A stretch of DNA of 64,000 nt from Caulobacter zeae (GTDB lineage: Bacteria > Pseudomonadota > Alphaproteobacteria > Caulobacterales > Caulobacteraceae). Below the pieces are notes generated by a model. That model worked only from the letters and a program-made list of their open reading frames with translations, was not told where the DNA came from and ran no database searches. Made by a program: the position numbers and the translations under genes. The stretch lies in contig NZ_PJRS01000011.1 of the NCBI RefSeq assembly GCF_002858925.1, positions 248,001 through 312,000 of the forward strand, in the 5' to 3' direction. Below are positions 1 to 9,647 of this stretch, piece after piece (position 1 is the first letter of the stretch; each line of letters opens with the position of its first letter).

Positions 1-1
1 G

Positions 2-1078
2 TTCGACCGCGAGTGGCTGTGCGTGGGCCGGGTGGACCAGGTGCAGGAGCCCGGCGACTTCTTCACCACCGAGATCGTCGGCGAGCCGATCCTCGTCACC
101 CGCAACCGGGCCGGCGAGATCAAGGCGATGTCGTCGGTGTGCCAGCACCGCGCCATGCTGGTGGCCGAGGGCAAGGGCAACGCCCGCGGCTTCGTCTGCC
201 CCTATCACCACTGGGTCTATTCGCTGAACGGCGACCTGGTGAACGCTCCGGCCATGGACCGCACCTGCGGCTTCGACAAGAAGAAGATCAGCCTGCCGAC
301 CTTCAAGGTCGAGATCTGGCTGGGCTTCATCTTCGTCAATTTCGACGCCGAGGCGCCGCCGCTGGCCCCGCGCCTGGCCGCCGTCGAGGCCGCCATCGCC
401 AATTTCGACCTTACGACCGCCGAGGCGCTCGAGCCCATGACCGGCGAGTTCGCCTGGAACTGGAAGGTGATGTTCGAGAACAACAACGACGGCTACCACG
501 CCAGCAAGCTGCACCGTGGGGTGCTGCACGACTTCATCCCCAGCGAGCTGGCCAGCTTCCCCGAGGCCGAGCCCGGCGATGCGGGCTTCCTGCGCTACAA
601 CGGCACCCTGCACCCGGACGCGAGTTTCAACCCGACCCAGAAGGCGGTGCTGCCGATCTTCCCCAAGCTGTCGGACGAGGACCGCAGCCGGGCGACCTTC
701 GCCAACATCCCGCCGACCCTGTCGCTGGTGATGACCAGCGACATGGTCATCTACCTGATCCTGCGGCCCACGGGCCCGGAGACCATGGCCCAGGACACCG
801 GCATCCTGGTGGCCCCCGGCGCGCGCGACTCCTACGGCTTCAAGGAGCGGCTGGAGATGATCATGACCTCGGCCGGCCAGATCATCGCCCAGGACATGCA
901 TGTCGACGAGCTGGTCCAGAAGGGCCTGCGCTCGCGCTTCGCCATCCGCGGCCGCTACTCCTGGCAGGAGGGGGCGCAGGTGCAGTTCAACCGCTGGCTC
1001 GCCCCGCGCTACCAGGCCCAGTGGGACCGGATGAAGGGCGCCGAAGCCGCACCCTCCGCCCCGGTGGAGGCCGCCTGA
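2..1078 (+). CDS. Aromatic ring-hydroxylating dioxygenase, Rieske alpha subunit (5' partial)
   Basis: Large subunit of a Rieske non-heme iron oxygenase, which hydroxylates or demethylates aromatic substrates with electrons from a separate reductase. The reading frame is open from base 2, so the N-terminus lies outside the window; 358 residues are visible. A Rieske [2Fe-2S] motif is clear: C-Q-H near visible residue 47 and C-P-Y-H near residue 66. The mononuclear iron site follows near residues 159-172 as ENNNDGYHASKLH, matching the family pattern D-x2-H-x4-H. The stop is one base before the next ATG, so it is probably cotranscribed with the extradiol dioxygenase. The substrate cannot be read from sequence. 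No ferredoxin or reductase gene is seen downstream. Confidence 0.9.
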   Translation, partial: FDREWLCVGRVDQVQEPGDFFTTEIVGEPILVTRNRAGEIKAMSSVCQHRAMLVAEGKGNARGFVCPYHHWVYSLNGDLVNAPAMDRTCGFDKKKISLPTFKVEIWLGFIFVNFDAEAPPLAPRLAAVEAAIANFDLTTAEALEPMTGEFAWNWKVMFENNNDGYHASKLHRGVLHDFIPSELASFPEAEPGDAGFLRYNGTLHPDASFNPTQKAVLPIFPKLSDEDRSRATFANIPPTLSLVMTSDMVIYLILRPTGPETMAQDTGILVAPGARDSYGFKERLEMIMTSAGQIIAQDMHVDELVQKGLRSRFAIRGRYSWQEGAQVQFNRWLAPRYQAQWDRMKGAEAAPSAPVEAA

Positions 1079-1079
1079 G

Positions 1080-1886
1080 ATGACCTCGCGCCTCCCCGTC
1101 GTCTTCTTCGGTCACGGCAGCCCGATGATCGCGCTCGAGACCAACGACACCACCAAGACCTGGCGAGCCATGGCCGAAGAGATCGAGGCCGCCCACGGCA
1201 AGCCCAAGGCCATCCTCTGCGTCTCGGCCCACTGGATCACCCGGGGCGTCGGGGTCACGGCGATGAGCCAGCCCCGCACCATCCACGACTTCGGCGCCTC
1301 GTTTCCGCGCGCCCTGTTCGAGGTGCAGTATCCCGCGCCGGGCTCGCCGGAACTGGCGGCGCGGGTGCGCGACCTGCTGGCCCCCGAAATCCCGGTGGTG
1401 CTGGACGAGCGCCAGTGGGGCTTGGACCACGGGACCTGGTCGGTGCTGTGCAAGGCCTGGCCCGAAGCCGACGTGCCGGTGATCCAGCTGTCGATGGACG
1501 GCACGAAGTCTCCTGAATGGCACTACGAGATGGGCAAGCGCCTGGCCTCGCTGCGTGACGAGGGCGTGCTGATCGTCGGCACGGGCAACATCGTCCACAA
1601 CCTGCCGGCCATGGACTGGGGCGACCGGCACTGCCCGCCCTACGACTGGTCGCAGCGCTTCAACGAGGCGATCAAGACGGCGATCGCGCACGACCAGCCG
1701 CTGACCGCCGTCGAGTTCGAGAAGCTCGGCGAGGACGCCCGCCGGTCCGTGCCGACGCCCGACCACTACTGGCCGCTGCTCTACGTGCTGGGCGCACGCC
1801 TGCCCGGCGACGTCGCCCGCTTTTCCCCCGACCACATCGAGCACGGCTCGCTGAGCATGACCAGCGTGACGCTGGCTGCCGCTTGA
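1080..1886 (+). CDS. Extradiol ring-cleavage dioxygenase, LigB / 4,5-DOPA dioxygenase family
   Basis: Class III extradiol dioxygenase of 268 residues, the usual size for the DODA/YgiD family. It would open a catechol-like ring next to the hydroxyl groups using Fe(II) or Zn(II). Family histidines are visible in FFGHGSPM near the start, in VSAHW near residue 50, and in the later DHGTW and GNIVHNL segments. The start follows the Rieske gene stop after one base, which indicates translational coupling. Hydroxylation by the upstream enzyme followed by ring opening here would make a logical two-step attack on an aromatic compound; that pairing is inferred from gene order. The family also contains enzymes of unknown substrate, so the DOPA name should not be taken literally. 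Confidence 0.9.
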   Translation: MTSRLPVVFFGHGSPMIALETNDTTKTWRAMAEEIEAAHGKPKAILCVSAHWITRGVGVTAMSQPRTIHDFGASFPRALFEVQYPAPGSPELAARVRDLLAPEIPVVLDERQWGLDHGTWSVLCKAWPEADVPVIQLSMDGTKSPEWHYEMGKRLASLRDEGVLIVGTGNIVHNLPAMDWGDRHCPPYDWSQRFNEAIKTAIAHDQPLTAVEFEKLGEDARRSVPTPDHYWPLLYVLGARLPGDVARFSPDHIEHGSLSMTSVTLAAA

Positions 1887-1900
1887 GAGGACACTTTCCG

Positions 1901-2974
1901 ATGCCCTTCATCTGCGAACCCGGCAAGGTCCGCCCCGACGTCGCGCCCGGCGCCCTGCACCACCTGAAGGCCACGCCCGAGACCATCCACTGGGGATACT
2001 TCGATCCGTCGATCAAGCCGGCCCTGCGCATCAAGAGCGGCGACCTGATCCAGGCCGAAGCCATCACCCACCACGCCGGCGACGCTCCCGAGCTGATGAT
2101 GGACGAGGCGGTGACCCGCATCTTCACCGAGGTCCCCGAGGACGACCGCAATCCCGGCGTCCACATCATGACCGGCCCGATCTACGTCGAAGACGCCAAG
2201 CCCGGCGACGTGCTCGAGGTGCGCTACCTGCGCATGGTCCCGCGCAACCGCTACGGCTCCAACCTCGCCGCCAACTGGGGCTATCTCTACAAGGAGTTCG
2301 GCGAGAAGGAGCGGGTGACGATCTACGAGCTCGACGCCGACTACAACACCGCCAGCGCCCTCTACGCCTACGACTTTCCGGGCAAGTACCTGACGCCCGG
2401 CACGATCACCAACTGCCCCGAATGCGACCGCCAGAGCGCGCTGCCGGGCGTGCGCATCCCCGCCCGCCCGCACCTGGGCACGGCGGGCGTCGCGCCCGCC
2501 GTCGACGGCCGCGTCAGCACCATCCCGCCCGGCCTGCACGGCGGCAACATCGACAACTGGCGGATCGGGGCCGGGGCGACGATGTATTATCCCGTTCAGG
2601 TGGAAGGCGGACTGTTCTCCATCGGAGATCCCCATGTCAGCCAGGGCGATGGCGAACTTTCAGGCACCGCGATCGAAAGTTCGCTCAACGTCCTGATGCA
2701 GATCGTACTGCGGAAGGATTTCGAGACCCCCGGGCCTTTGCTGGAGACCCCCAAGTGGTGGATCGTCCACGGGTTCGACGAGGACCTGAACGTGGCCATG
2801 AAGCAAGCCTCCCTCAACATGCTGAGCCTGCTGTCCGATCACGTCGGGCTGAGCAGGAACGACGCCTATTCGCTGATGAGCGTGGCCTCCGACTTCGGCG
2901 TCACCCAGGTGGTCGACGGCAAGCAGGGCTGCCACGTGCGCATTCCGCGCGACATCTTCCCGACCAAGGCCTGA
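1901..2974 (+). CDS. Acetamidase/formamidase family protein
   Basis: Hydrolase of the FmdA/AmdA family, which splits short amides such as formamide or acetamide into ammonia and the acid. The 357-residue product carries the family pattern of a short N-terminal strand segment, a conserved H-W-G-Y-F-D region near residue 30, an acidic THHAGD motif near residue 58, and a Gly-rich GDPHVSQGDGE segment near residue 245 that is typical of the active site. ATG 1901 is chosen because GAGAGGAC lies just upstream; an earlier in-frame codon at 1883 would overlap the previous gene. It sits 14 bases after the dioxygenase gene, so an operon role in releasing nitrogen or formate from a ring-cleavage product is plausible but inferred. 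Confidence 0.9.
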   Translation: MPFICEPGKVRPDVAPGALHHLKATPETIHWGYFDPSIKPALRIKSGDLIQAEAITHHAGDAPELMMDEAVTRIFTEVPEDDRNPGVHIMTGPIYVEDAKPGDVLEVRYLRMVPRNRYGSNLAANWGYLYKEFGEKERVTIYELDADYNTASALYAYDFPGKYLTPGTITNCPECDRQSALPGVRIPARPHLGTAGVAPAVDGRVSTIPPGLHGGNIDNWRIGAGATMYYPVQVEGGLFSIGDPHVSQGDGELSGTAIESSLNVLMQIVLRKDFETPGPLLETPKWWIVHGFDEDLNVAMKQASLNMLSLLSDHVGLSRNDAYSLMSVASDFGVTQVVDGKQGCHVRIPRDIFPTKA

Positions 2975-2980
2975 TCCGCC

Positions 2981-3946
2981 TTGCGGGCCTGGTCGTTCAG
3001 CACCGACAGCTATCCCCGCGCCGAGCGATCGGACGCCTGGCGCGAGGCCATGTCGCGCCTCGGTTTGCCGGTCGAGAGCCTGTCGGACCTGGAGCCGGCC
3101 TCGACCTCGGTGGTCTGCCTGACCAGCCCGCTGGGCATCGAGTTTGCTTTGGTCAACGCCGGGGCCCAGACCATCTCGGGCCGCCTGACCAACCAGCCGG
3201 CGGCGGTTTGGATGGCGGTGCTGCTCGACGGCCAGGCGGCGGTGGTCAGCGACGACCTGGCCGAAGACCTGACGGTGGGCGACATCGCCTTCGGCCCCAC
3301 CGGCCAGGCGGCGGCCCTGCGTCTTGCCACCCGCTGCCGGCTGATGTTCGTGCGCGCCCCGCGCGTGGCCCTGAACCATCGCCTGGTGGCGCCGCGCGCC
3401 CTGCGGGTGGGACGGCTGCGCGGCGAGGGCGGGGTCAAGCACATCCTGTCGGGCCTGCTGCGCTCGACGGCGGATTCGCTCGAGGACCTGACCGTCGACC
3501 AGCTGCGCCCCGTCGAACTGGCCCTCGCCGAGTTCCTGGGCCTGTGTCTCTTGGAAGCCGGCGAGGAGCGCGGCGCGGCCTGGCCGACCGACGCCCGCAG
3601 CGCCCACCTGCAGCGCCTGCGCCAGACCATCGAGACCCTGCTGCCCGACCCGAACCTGACCATCCGCCGGGTGGCCGACGAGGAAGGCGTCTCGCCGCGC
3701 TACGTGCAGAAGCTGTTCGAGGGGGTGGAGGAGACCTTCAGCCACTATCTGCGCACGCGACGCCTGGAGCGCTGCCGCAACGACCTGGCCAGCCCGCAGT
3801 TCGCCCGGCTGTCGATCTCGGAGATCTGCTTCCGCTGGGGCTTCAATGGCAGCGCCCACTTCAGCCGCGCCTTCCGCGACCAGTACGGCTGCTCGCCCCG
3901 GGATTTCCGCCGCAGCGTGCGCGACGAGGAGCGGGTCGCGGCCTGA
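2981..3946 (+). CDS. AraC-family transcriptional regulator
   Basis: DNA-binding regulator of 321 residues. The C-terminal 100 residues form the AraC double helix-turn-helix: the first helix pair lies around IRRVADEEGVSPRYVQKLF, and the second includes the family signature near ISEICFRWGF, then SAHFSRAFRDQYG. The N-terminal part resembles the AraC-binding-like sensor domain (as in FeaR/OpcR relatives) used with aromatic or amine catabolism. Translation appears to start at TTG 2981, six bases after the amidase stop; no better in-frame start is seen. Being last in the operon, it probably controls the three upstream genes in response to their substrate; this is inference from position. Confidence 0.9.
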   Translation: MRAWSFSTDSYPRAERSDAWREAMSRLGLPVESLSDLEPASTSVVCLTSPLGIEFALVNAGAQTISGRLTNQPAAVWMAVLLDGQAAVVSDDLAEDLTVGDIAFGPTGQAAALRLATRCRLMFVRAPRVALNHRLVAPRALRVGRLRGEGGVKHILSGLLRSTADSLEDLTVDQLRPVELALAEFLGLCLLEAGEERGAAWPTDARSAHLQRLRQTIETLLPDPNLTIRRVADEEGVSPRYVQKLFEGVEETFSHYLRTRRLERCRNDLASPQFARLSISEICFRWGFNGSAHFSRAFRDQYGCSPRDFRRSVRDEERVAA

Positions 3947-4075
3947 GGTCCGGCGTCGCTCGCACGGCCTATGGCGCCCTGACGGCCGGCCTTGCTATGC
4001 TCTGTCGATGAGAGGTCGGAAGCCTCTTCGCGAAACCCATCCCAGTGGGTTGTCAGGGTGTTCTGGGAGGGGCGC

Positions 4076-5326
4076 ATGGATTCCGAGAGCGGCACGACCA
4101 CCGACGACCTTCCCGACGACTTGACCGCCAAGGCGTCGACGCCTCGGGACGCCGCCCTGCCCGAGCTGCTGGCCGATGTCGCCAAGGTCGCCAAGATCGA
4201 GGTGGTGCCCCAGATCCTGGAAGTGGTCTGCCAGACCACGGGCATGGGCTTCGCCGCGGTGGCCCGGGTCACCAAGGACCGCTGGATGGCCTGCGCCGTG
4301 CGCGACGAGATCGGCTTTGGCCTGCTGCCCGGCGGCGAGCTGGAAGTCGCCACCACCATCTGCGACGAGATCCGCGACAACCAGACCGCCGTGGTCATCG
4401 ACCACGTGGCCGAGGATCCGGTCTGGCGCGACCACCACACGCCGCTGAAATACGGCCTGCAGAGCTACATCTCGACGCCGATCCACCACAACGGCCAGTT
4501 CTTCGGCACCTTGTGCGCCATCGATCCACGCCCGGCCAATCTGCGGGGCACCCAGGCCCTGGCGACCTTCGAGCTGTTCGCCAAGCTGATCGGCAGCCAC
4601 CTGGACGCCCAGGACCGCCTTGCCGAAAGCCAGGTCGCCCTGGCCACCTCGCAGCGGGCCTCGGAGCTGCGCGACCAGTTCATCGCCGTGCTCGGCCACG
4701 ACCTGCGCAACCCCCTGGCCGCGATCAACGGCGGAACCCGGCTGCTGCGCAAGGAGCCGACGCGCGAGAAGGCCGAGTTCATCCTTCGTCAGATGGATCA
4801 GAGCGTCGCGCGGATGGCGGGGCTGATCGACGACGTCATGGATTTCGCCCGCGTGCGGCTGGGCGGCGGCTTCGGGCTGGAGGCCCGCGCCGTCCCGCCA
4901 GAGGCGCTGAACCAGTCGCTGGAACAGCTGGTCGCCGAACTGCGCAGCGCCCAGCCGCATCGGCGGATCGAGTCCGAGATCGCCGTGAGCCAGACGGTCG
5001 TCTGCGACCAGGCCCGGATCGCCCAGATGCTGTCCAACCTTTTGGGCAACGCCCTGACCCATGGCGACCCGGCCAAGCCGGTGAGGGTCGAGGCCGTCAC
5101 CCGCGACGGCCAGTTCGTGCTGGCCGTGGTCAATGGCGGCCCGGCCATCCCGCCGGAGACGATGGCCAAGCTGTTCCAGCCGTTCACGCGCGGCTCGGCC
5201 GAGATGCAACAGGGACTGGGCCTTGGCCTCTACATCGCCTCGGAGATCGCCCGCTCCCACGGCGGCGCCCTGGCGCTGGAGTCCGACGACCAGGAAACCC
5301 GCTTCTCGTTCTCCAAGCGGCTTTAG
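4076..5326 (+). CDS. GAF-domain sensor histidine kinase
   Basis: Soluble two-component sensor kinase of 416 residues. A GAF domain covers roughly residues 40-180, followed by a HisKA dimerisation domain with the phospho-acceptor H208 in VLGHDLRNP, and a HATPase domain from about residue 300 with N-box NLLGNALTHG and G2 box GLGLGLYI. The usual D-x-G-x-G box reads NGGPAI, a variation seen in related GAF kinases. ATG 4076 is preferred because GGGAGGGG lies just upstream, although the frame is open further 5'. No transmembrane segment or receiver domain is present and no cognate regulator is adjacent. It lies 16 bases before the deacetylase gene start, so the two may share a transcript. Confidence 0.88.
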   Translation: MDSESGTTTDDLPDDLTAKASTPRDAALPELLADVAKVAKIEVVPQILEVVCQTTGMGFAAVARVTKDRWMACAVRDEIGFGLLPGGELEVATTICDEIRDNQTAVVIDHVAEDPVWRDHHTPLKYGLQSYISTPIHHNGQFFGTLCAIDPRPANLRGTQALATFELFAKLIGSHLDAQDRLAESQVALATSQRASELRDQFIAVLGHDLRNPLAAINGGTRLLRKEPTREKAEFILRQMDQSVARMAGLIDDVMDFARVRLGGGFGLEARAVPPEALNQSLEQLVAELRSAQPHRRIESEIAVSQTVVCDQARIAQMLSNLLGNALTHGDPAKPVRVEAVTRDGQFVLAVVNGGPAIPPETMAKLFQPFTRGSAEMQQGLGLGLYIASEIARSHGGALALESDDQETRFSFSKRL

Positions 5327-5339
5327 GGAGCGCGCGCCT

Positions 5340-6116
5340 ATGAAGACGTTGCTGGCGATCGTCATGAGCCTGGCGTGCGGTGTCTCCGTCGCCTGCGCCG
5401 CCCAGTGGCCGAACGGGGCCAAGGCGGCCGTGGCCCTGACCTATGACGACGCCCTGGCCTCGCAGCTCGACAACGCGATCCCGGCGCTCGACGCGGCGGG
5501 CTTCAGGGGCAGCTTCTTCCTGTCGAGCGTGAAGGCGGCCGACATTCCGCGCTGGCGGGCCGCCGCCACGCAGGGCCATGAACTGGCCAACCACACGATC
5601 TTCCACGCCTGTCCGGCGGCCAACTTCCCGGCCGATCCGCGCTACGTGGCCGAGGCCTACACGCCCGCCAGCCTGCTCAAGGAGATCGAGCAGCAGAACG
5701 TCCTGCTGACCGCCATCGACGGCAAGGCCCGCCACGGCTTCGCCACCCCCTGCGGGGCCAGCAAGGCTGGCGGGGTCGACTACTTGGAGGCGCTGCGGGC
5801 CTCGAACCTGGTCACCTATGCGCGCGGGGTGGTGACGACGCCGGAGGACCTGGCCGGCCGCCGGATCGATCCGATGCACGTGCCCTCGCGCGGCTTTCCC
5901 GAAGGCGTCACCGGCGCCCAGCTGATCGACTTCGCCAAGAGCGCCTCGGCCGGCGGCGGCGTGGCGGTGTTCCTGTTCCATGGCGTGGGCGGCGACTACC
6001 TGCAGGTCTCCAACCCCGCGCACCAGGAGCTGCTGGCCTGGCTGAAGGCCAATTCGAAAGAGGTCTGGGTCGCGCCGCTGCAAGAGGTGATGGACTGGGC
6101 CGCGGCGCATCCGTGA
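5340..6116 (+). CDS. Secreted polysaccharide deacetylase (NodB domain)
   Basis: Carbohydrate esterase family 4 protein of 258 residues, expected to remove N- or O-acetyl groups from a polysaccharide in the periplasm. A signal peptide is visible in the first 20 residues, with a hydrophobic stretch ending at ACA-A. The NodB motif 1 appears as LTYDDA near residue 34, and the metal-binding His pair as ANHTIFH near residue 84. ATG 5340 follows a GGGAGCG box 14 bases after the histidine kinase stop. It could modify cell-surface glycan, but nothing nearby names a substrate. Confidence 0.85.
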   Translation: MKTLLAIVMSLACGVSVACAAQWPNGAKAAVALTYDDALASQLDNAIPALDAAGFRGSFFLSSVKAADIPRWRAAATQGHELANHTIFHACPAANFPADPRYVAEAYTPASLLKEIEQQNVLLTAIDGKARHGFATPCGASKAGGVDYLEALRASNLVTYARGVVTTPEDLAGRRIDPMHVPSRGFPEGVTGAQLIDFAKSASAGGGVAVFLFHGVGGDYLQVSNPAHQELLAWLKANSKEVWVAPLQEVMDWAAAHP

Positions 6117-6200
6117 GCCTCTTCTCGACCCCAAAGCCCGTCATCCCGGATAAGCGCCATGCGCTTTCCGGGATGACGATGAGGGAGCGTGTAGGGGGCT

Positions 6201-7355
6201 CTACCTGCCCTTCGCCCGCGCCAGCCGCTCCACCGCCGCGTCCAGGACGTCATCCCCCTTGGCGAAGCACAGGCGCAGCACGCTGGTGACCGGATCCTGC
6301 GCGTAGAAGGCCGAGACGGGGATGGTCGCCACGCCGTGCTCGCGCACCGTCCGCAGGGCGAAGGCGCGGTCGGGTTCGTCGATCCCCGAGGCGGCCAGGT
6401 CGATGTTGAGGAAATAGGTCCCGCCGCTGTCCAATACCGAAAAGCCAGCCTCCCGCAGGCCCGTCGCCAGCCTGTCGCGCGAGCGTTGAAGGCCGGCGGG
6501 CATGGCCTCGAACCAGTCGCCCGGTTGGTCCAGCCCGAAGGCGACCGCCTCCTGGAGGTTGGGCGGGGTGGTGAAGGTCAGGAACTGGTGTGCGCCGGCC
6601 AGGGCCTTGGCCAGCGGCGGGGCGGCGCACAGGAAGCCGACCTTCCATCCTGTCATACCGAAAAGCTTGCCGGCCGAGCCGATCTTGACCGTCCGCTCGC
6701 GCATGCCGGGGAAGGCCATCAGGGACTTGTGGACGCGACCGTCGAAGACCACGGCTTCCCAGACCTCGTCGCAGACGGCCGTGACGTCGAAGCGCACGCA
6801 GAACTCGGCCAGCAGGGCCAGGTCCTCGTCGGCCATGACCACGCCGGCCGGATTGAGCGGGCTGTTGAGCACCACCAGCTTCGTCCGTTCACTGAGCGCC
6901 GCCTCCAGCATCGCCCGGTCGAACCGCCAGTGCGGCGGGGTCAGGCGGACGAGGCGCGGGATCCCGCCGGCCCGGCGCACCATCGGCAGGTAGGCGTCGT
7001 ACAGCGGCTGGAACAGCAACACCTCGTCGCCGGGCGAGATCAGGGACAGGAAGGCCGCGGCCAGGGCCTCGGTCGCGCCGGAGGTGACGATGATCTCGCG
7101 GTCGGGATCCAGGTCCAGGCCCTGGGTCCGCCCGTAATGCCCGGCGACGGCGCGGCGCAGGTCCGGCAAGCCGCGCATCGGCGGATACTGGTTGGAGCCC
7201 TCGATCAGCGCCTGCCCGGCCTTGCGCCGCAGGGCGATCGGTCCCTGGTCGTCGGGAAAGCCCTGGCCCAGGTTGATCGCCCCCAGCTCGCGGGCGAGGC
7301 CGCTCATCTCCTCGAAGACGGTGACGGGCAGGTCGGCGAAGACGGGATGGACCAT
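6201..7355 (-). CDS. PLP-dependent aminotransferase, class I/II
   Basis: Fold-type I aminotransferase of 384 residues, transferring amino groups between an amino acid and a keto acid with pyridoxal phosphate. The start segment has the LGQGFPD motif near residue 30 typical of the YbdL/kynurenine aminotransferase branch. The cofactor lysine is visible in [11 protein letters not shown] near residue 229, and a NSPLNPAG motif lies near residue 163. ATG at 7355 gives the normal family length; in-frame sequence upstream runs into a palindromic intergenic repeat and is not coding. It is transcribed alone on the minus strand, convergent with the deacetylase gene. Methionine or aromatic amino acids are likely substrates, from family knowledge only. 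Confidence 0.9.
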   Translation of the reverse strand: MVHPVFADLPVTVFEEMSGLARELGAINLGQGFPDDQGPIALRRKAGQALIEGSNQYPPMRGLPDLRRAVAGHYGRTQGLDLDPDREIIVTSGATEALAAAFLSLISPGDEVLLFQPLYDAYLPMVRRAGGIPRLVRLTPPHWRFDRAMLEAALSERTKLVVLNSPLNPAGVVMADEDLALLAEFCVRFDVTAVCDEVWEAVVFDGRVHKSLMAFPGMRERTVKIGSAGKLFGMTGWKVGFLCAAPPLAKALAGAHQFLTFTTPPNLQEAVAFGLDQPGDWFEAMPAGLQRSRDRLATGLREAGFSVLDSGGTYFLNIDLAASGIDEPDRAFALRTVREHGVATIPVSAFYAQDPVTSVLRLCFAKGDDVLDAAVERLARAKGR

Positions 7356-7425
7356 GGGGGACTCGTGATGTGGCCGGCGACCTTGGCGCGGCTCTGGCGA
7401 ACCGCCAAGACTTTCCGCCGCGCCG

Positions 7426-7606
7426 GCCCCCTCAGTCGGCTTCGCCGACAGCTCCCCCAGAGGGGGAGCATCTTGCCGGCCTAGATCCTCCCCCTCTGGG
7501 GGAGGTGGCCCGGAGGGCCGGAGGGGGGACGTTTTCAGCTTCCGAGCGGCTGGCCGATTTCCCCCCACCGATCGCTGCGCGATCGCCTCCCCCACAGGGG
7601 GAGGTT
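7426..7606. repeat. Modular palindromic intergenic repeat, copy 1
   Basis: A mosaic of short hairpins built from the module CTCCCCC-loop-GGGGGAG, interspersed with other small palindromes such as GTCGGCTTCGCCGAC and GATCGCTGCGCGATC. The same grammar, with different loop sequences, recurs at 12702-12840. It fills the space between the aminotransferase and the small membrane protein gene. It resembles REP/BIME elements and could form stable stem-loops in RNA. Confidence 0.7.
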
Positions 7607-7676
7607 CCTTGCCCCACGCAACCTGAGCCGCACCCGCGCATTTCCCTGACGCCAAGGGCTACAGGAGGAAGACGGC

Positions 7677-7928
7677 ATGAACGGCGTGGGTTTCATCGGC
7701 GCGATCATCATCGGTATCTTCGCCGGATGGCTGGCCGAGAAGATCATGAAGCGCGACCACGGACTGCTGACCAATCTGGTGGTCGGTCTCGTCGGTTCGC
7801 TGATCGGCGCCTTCCTGGCCAGCATGCTGGGCCTGGGCGCGACGGGCTGGATCGGCAGCCTGGTGGTCTCGACCGTGGGCGCGGTGGTGCTGCTGGCCCT
7901 GCTGGGCCTGTTCCGCCGACGCGCCTGA
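7677..7928 (+). CDS. GlsB/YeaQ/YmgE-family small membrane protein
   Basis: An 83-residue integral membrane protein of the transglycosylase-associated/GlsB family, often linked to stress responses but of unknown biochemical role. Three hydrophobic segments are visible: residues 3-22 (rich in Gly and Ile), 30-50 and 55-75, separated by the short charged EKIMKRDHG loop; it ends in RRRA. An AGGAGGAAG ribosome site lies seven bases upstream of ATG 7677. The stop codon overlaps the next start as TGATG, so it is cotranslated with the lipoprotein dehydrogenase gene. Confidence 0.88.
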   Translation: MNGVGFIGAIIIGIFAGWLAEKIMKRDHGLLTNLVVGLVGSLIGAFLASMLGLGATGWIGSLVVSTVGAVVLLALLGLFRRRA

Positions 7929-9238
7929 TGCGGGGCCTCGTGCTGGCCGTCGCGGGCGCGGCGGCCTTGAGCCTGGCGGCCTGCGGCGAGCAGGCCAAGC
8001 TCGACGTGGCCGCCGGCACGGGCGCCAACCCGCAACTGCCAGCGCCGAAGAAGACTCTGCTGCCGACGTTGAACATCGCCCCGGCCAAGGGCTGGCCGGC
8101 GGGCGGCGCGCCCAAGCCGGCCGAAGGCCTGGCCGTCCAGGCCTTCGCCGACAAGCTGGATCATCCGCGCTGGATCCACGTCCTGCCCAACGGCGACGTG
8201 CTGGTCGCCGAGACCAACGCTCCGCCCAAGCCCGAGGACGGCAAGGGTTTGAAGGGCTGGATCCAGGGCCTGGTGATGAAGCGCGCCGGCGCGGTGACCA
8301 AGAGCGCCAACCGCATCACCCTGCTGCGCGACACCAACGGCGACGGGGTGGCGGACCTGCGCTCGACCTTCCTGTCGGGCCTGAACTCGCCGTTCGGCAT
8401 GGCCCTGGTCGGCGAGACCTTCTATGTCGCCGACACCGACGCGGTGCTGGCCTTCCCGTACAAGGAAGGCGAGACCGCCATCACCGCGCCGCGCCGGCGG
8501 GTGACCGACCTGCCGGCCGGGCCGCGCAACCACCATTGGACCAAGTCGCTGATCGCCAGCCCCGACGGGACGCGGCTCTATGCGACCGTCGGCTCCAACA
8601 GCAATGTGGCCGAGAACGGCCTGGCGGAGGAAGAGGGCAGGGCCGCCATCTGGGAAATCGATGTCGCCACCGGCGCCAAGCGGCTGTTCGCCACCGGCCT
8701 GCGCAATCCCAACGGCATGGGCTGGGAGCCGACCTCCGGCGCCCTGTGGACCGTGGTCAACGAGCGCGACGAGATCGGCAGCGATCTGGTGCCCGACTAC
8801 ATGACCTCGGTGCAGGACGGCGGGTTCTACGGCTGGCCCTACAGCTATTACGGCCAGCACGTGGACGCGCGGGTGAAGCCGCAGCGCCCCGACCTGGTGG
8901 CCCGAGCGATCAAGCCGGACTACGCGCTGGGACCCCACACCGCCTCGCTGGGCCTGACCTTCGACGCTGCGTCGGCGTTCCCCGCGCCGCTGAAGGGCGG
9001 GGCGTTCATCGGCCAGCACGGGTCGTGGAACCGCAAGCCCCACAGCGGCTACAAGGTGGTCTTCGCGCCCTTCGCCGGCGGCAAGCCGTCGGGCCCGCCG
9101 CGCGACGTGCTGACGGGCTTCCTCAACGCCGACGGCGAGGCCCTGGGGCGGCCGGTGGGCGTCGCGTTCGACAAGCGCGGCGCGCTGCTGGTGGCCGACG
9201 ACGTTGGAAACGTCATCTGGCGGGTCTCCCGGCGCTGA
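7928..9238 (+). CDS. Sorbosone dehydrogenase / PQQ-dependent glucose-dehydrogenase-like lipoprotein
   Basis: Six-bladed beta-propeller oxidoreductase of 436 residues, related to L-sorbosone and soluble PQQ glucose dehydrogenases. The first 20 residues form a lipoprotein signal peptide with lipobox LAAC, placing it in the envelope facing the periplasm. The propeller begins near residue 70 with [14 protein letters not shown] and contains the repeated propeller turns LRDTNGDGV and LRNPNGMGW, with [14 protein letters not shown] late in the protein. The start overlaps the stop of the small membrane protein gene by one base. A PQQ requirement and a sugar or aldehyde substrate are family inferences; no pqq genes are in this window. 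Confidence 0.85.
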   Translation: MRGLVLAVAGAAALSLAACGEQAKLDVAAGTGANPQLPAPKKTLLPTLNIAPAKGWPAGGAPKPAEGLAVQAFADKLDHPRWIHVLPNGDVLVAETNAPPKPEDGKGLKGWIQGLVMKRAGAVTKSANRITLLRDTNGDGVADLRSTFLSGLNSPFGMALVGETFYVADTDAVLAFPYKEGETAITAPRRRVTDLPAGPRNHHWTKSLIASPDGTRLYATVGSNSNVAENGLAEEEGRAAIWEIDVATGAKRLFATGLRNPNGMGWEPTSGALWTVVNERDEIGSDLVPDYMTSVQDGGFYGWPYSYYGQHVDARVKPQRPDLVARAIKPDYALGPHTASLGLTFDAASAFPAPLKGGAFIGQHGSWNRKPHSGYKVVFAPFAGGKPSGPPRDVLTGFLNADGEALGRPVGVAFDKRGALLVADDVGNVIWRVSRR

Positions 9239-9647
9239 TCCGATTCATCCGGAAATGCGGGCGGCGCCCAAAAGCCGGGCGTTCGCTCGCGCCTCCGATC
9301 CGCCGGCAGTGGCGAGGCGTTGTCATTCACAACTTCAGTAAGTGAAATTGTAACCAGCAATATCGTCGTGTTTCAAAAGTGAATATACAAAACTATTAAA
9401 TAGAATACATGTCTTTCGGTCGGGAGATAACGGCCGAACTATGACGAACTAATGTCCGACCCATGATCTTCGGCGGCTAACTATTGCTGTCGAAGGCGGC
9501 TTTGCCGGGAAAATTGGGTGGAAAGTCGATCGGTGGGGCGTGTTCCCGCTTCTTCGGCGGCTTCCGCGTCCTAAAGACCCCGTCAGGGCAGGAGCTTCGC
9601 GAGGGGCGAAGTTTCCACGCAAACCTATCCATGGGGGCATATTCTAG
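9239..9647. other. Intergenic region upstream of TonB receptor
   Basis: About 410 bases without a convincing gene. The stretch 9330-9480 is distinctly AT-rich compared with its surroundings, as often seen in regulated upstream regions. I see no confident promoter or operator match, and the short open frames that cross it have no recognisable content. Confidence 0.5.

Noticed and set aside
7370-7927. N-terminal extension of the sorbosone-dehydrogenase-like frame by 186 codons
   Set aside because: The extension covers a palindromic repeat and another gene in a different frame; the lipoprotein signal peptide places the real start at 7928.
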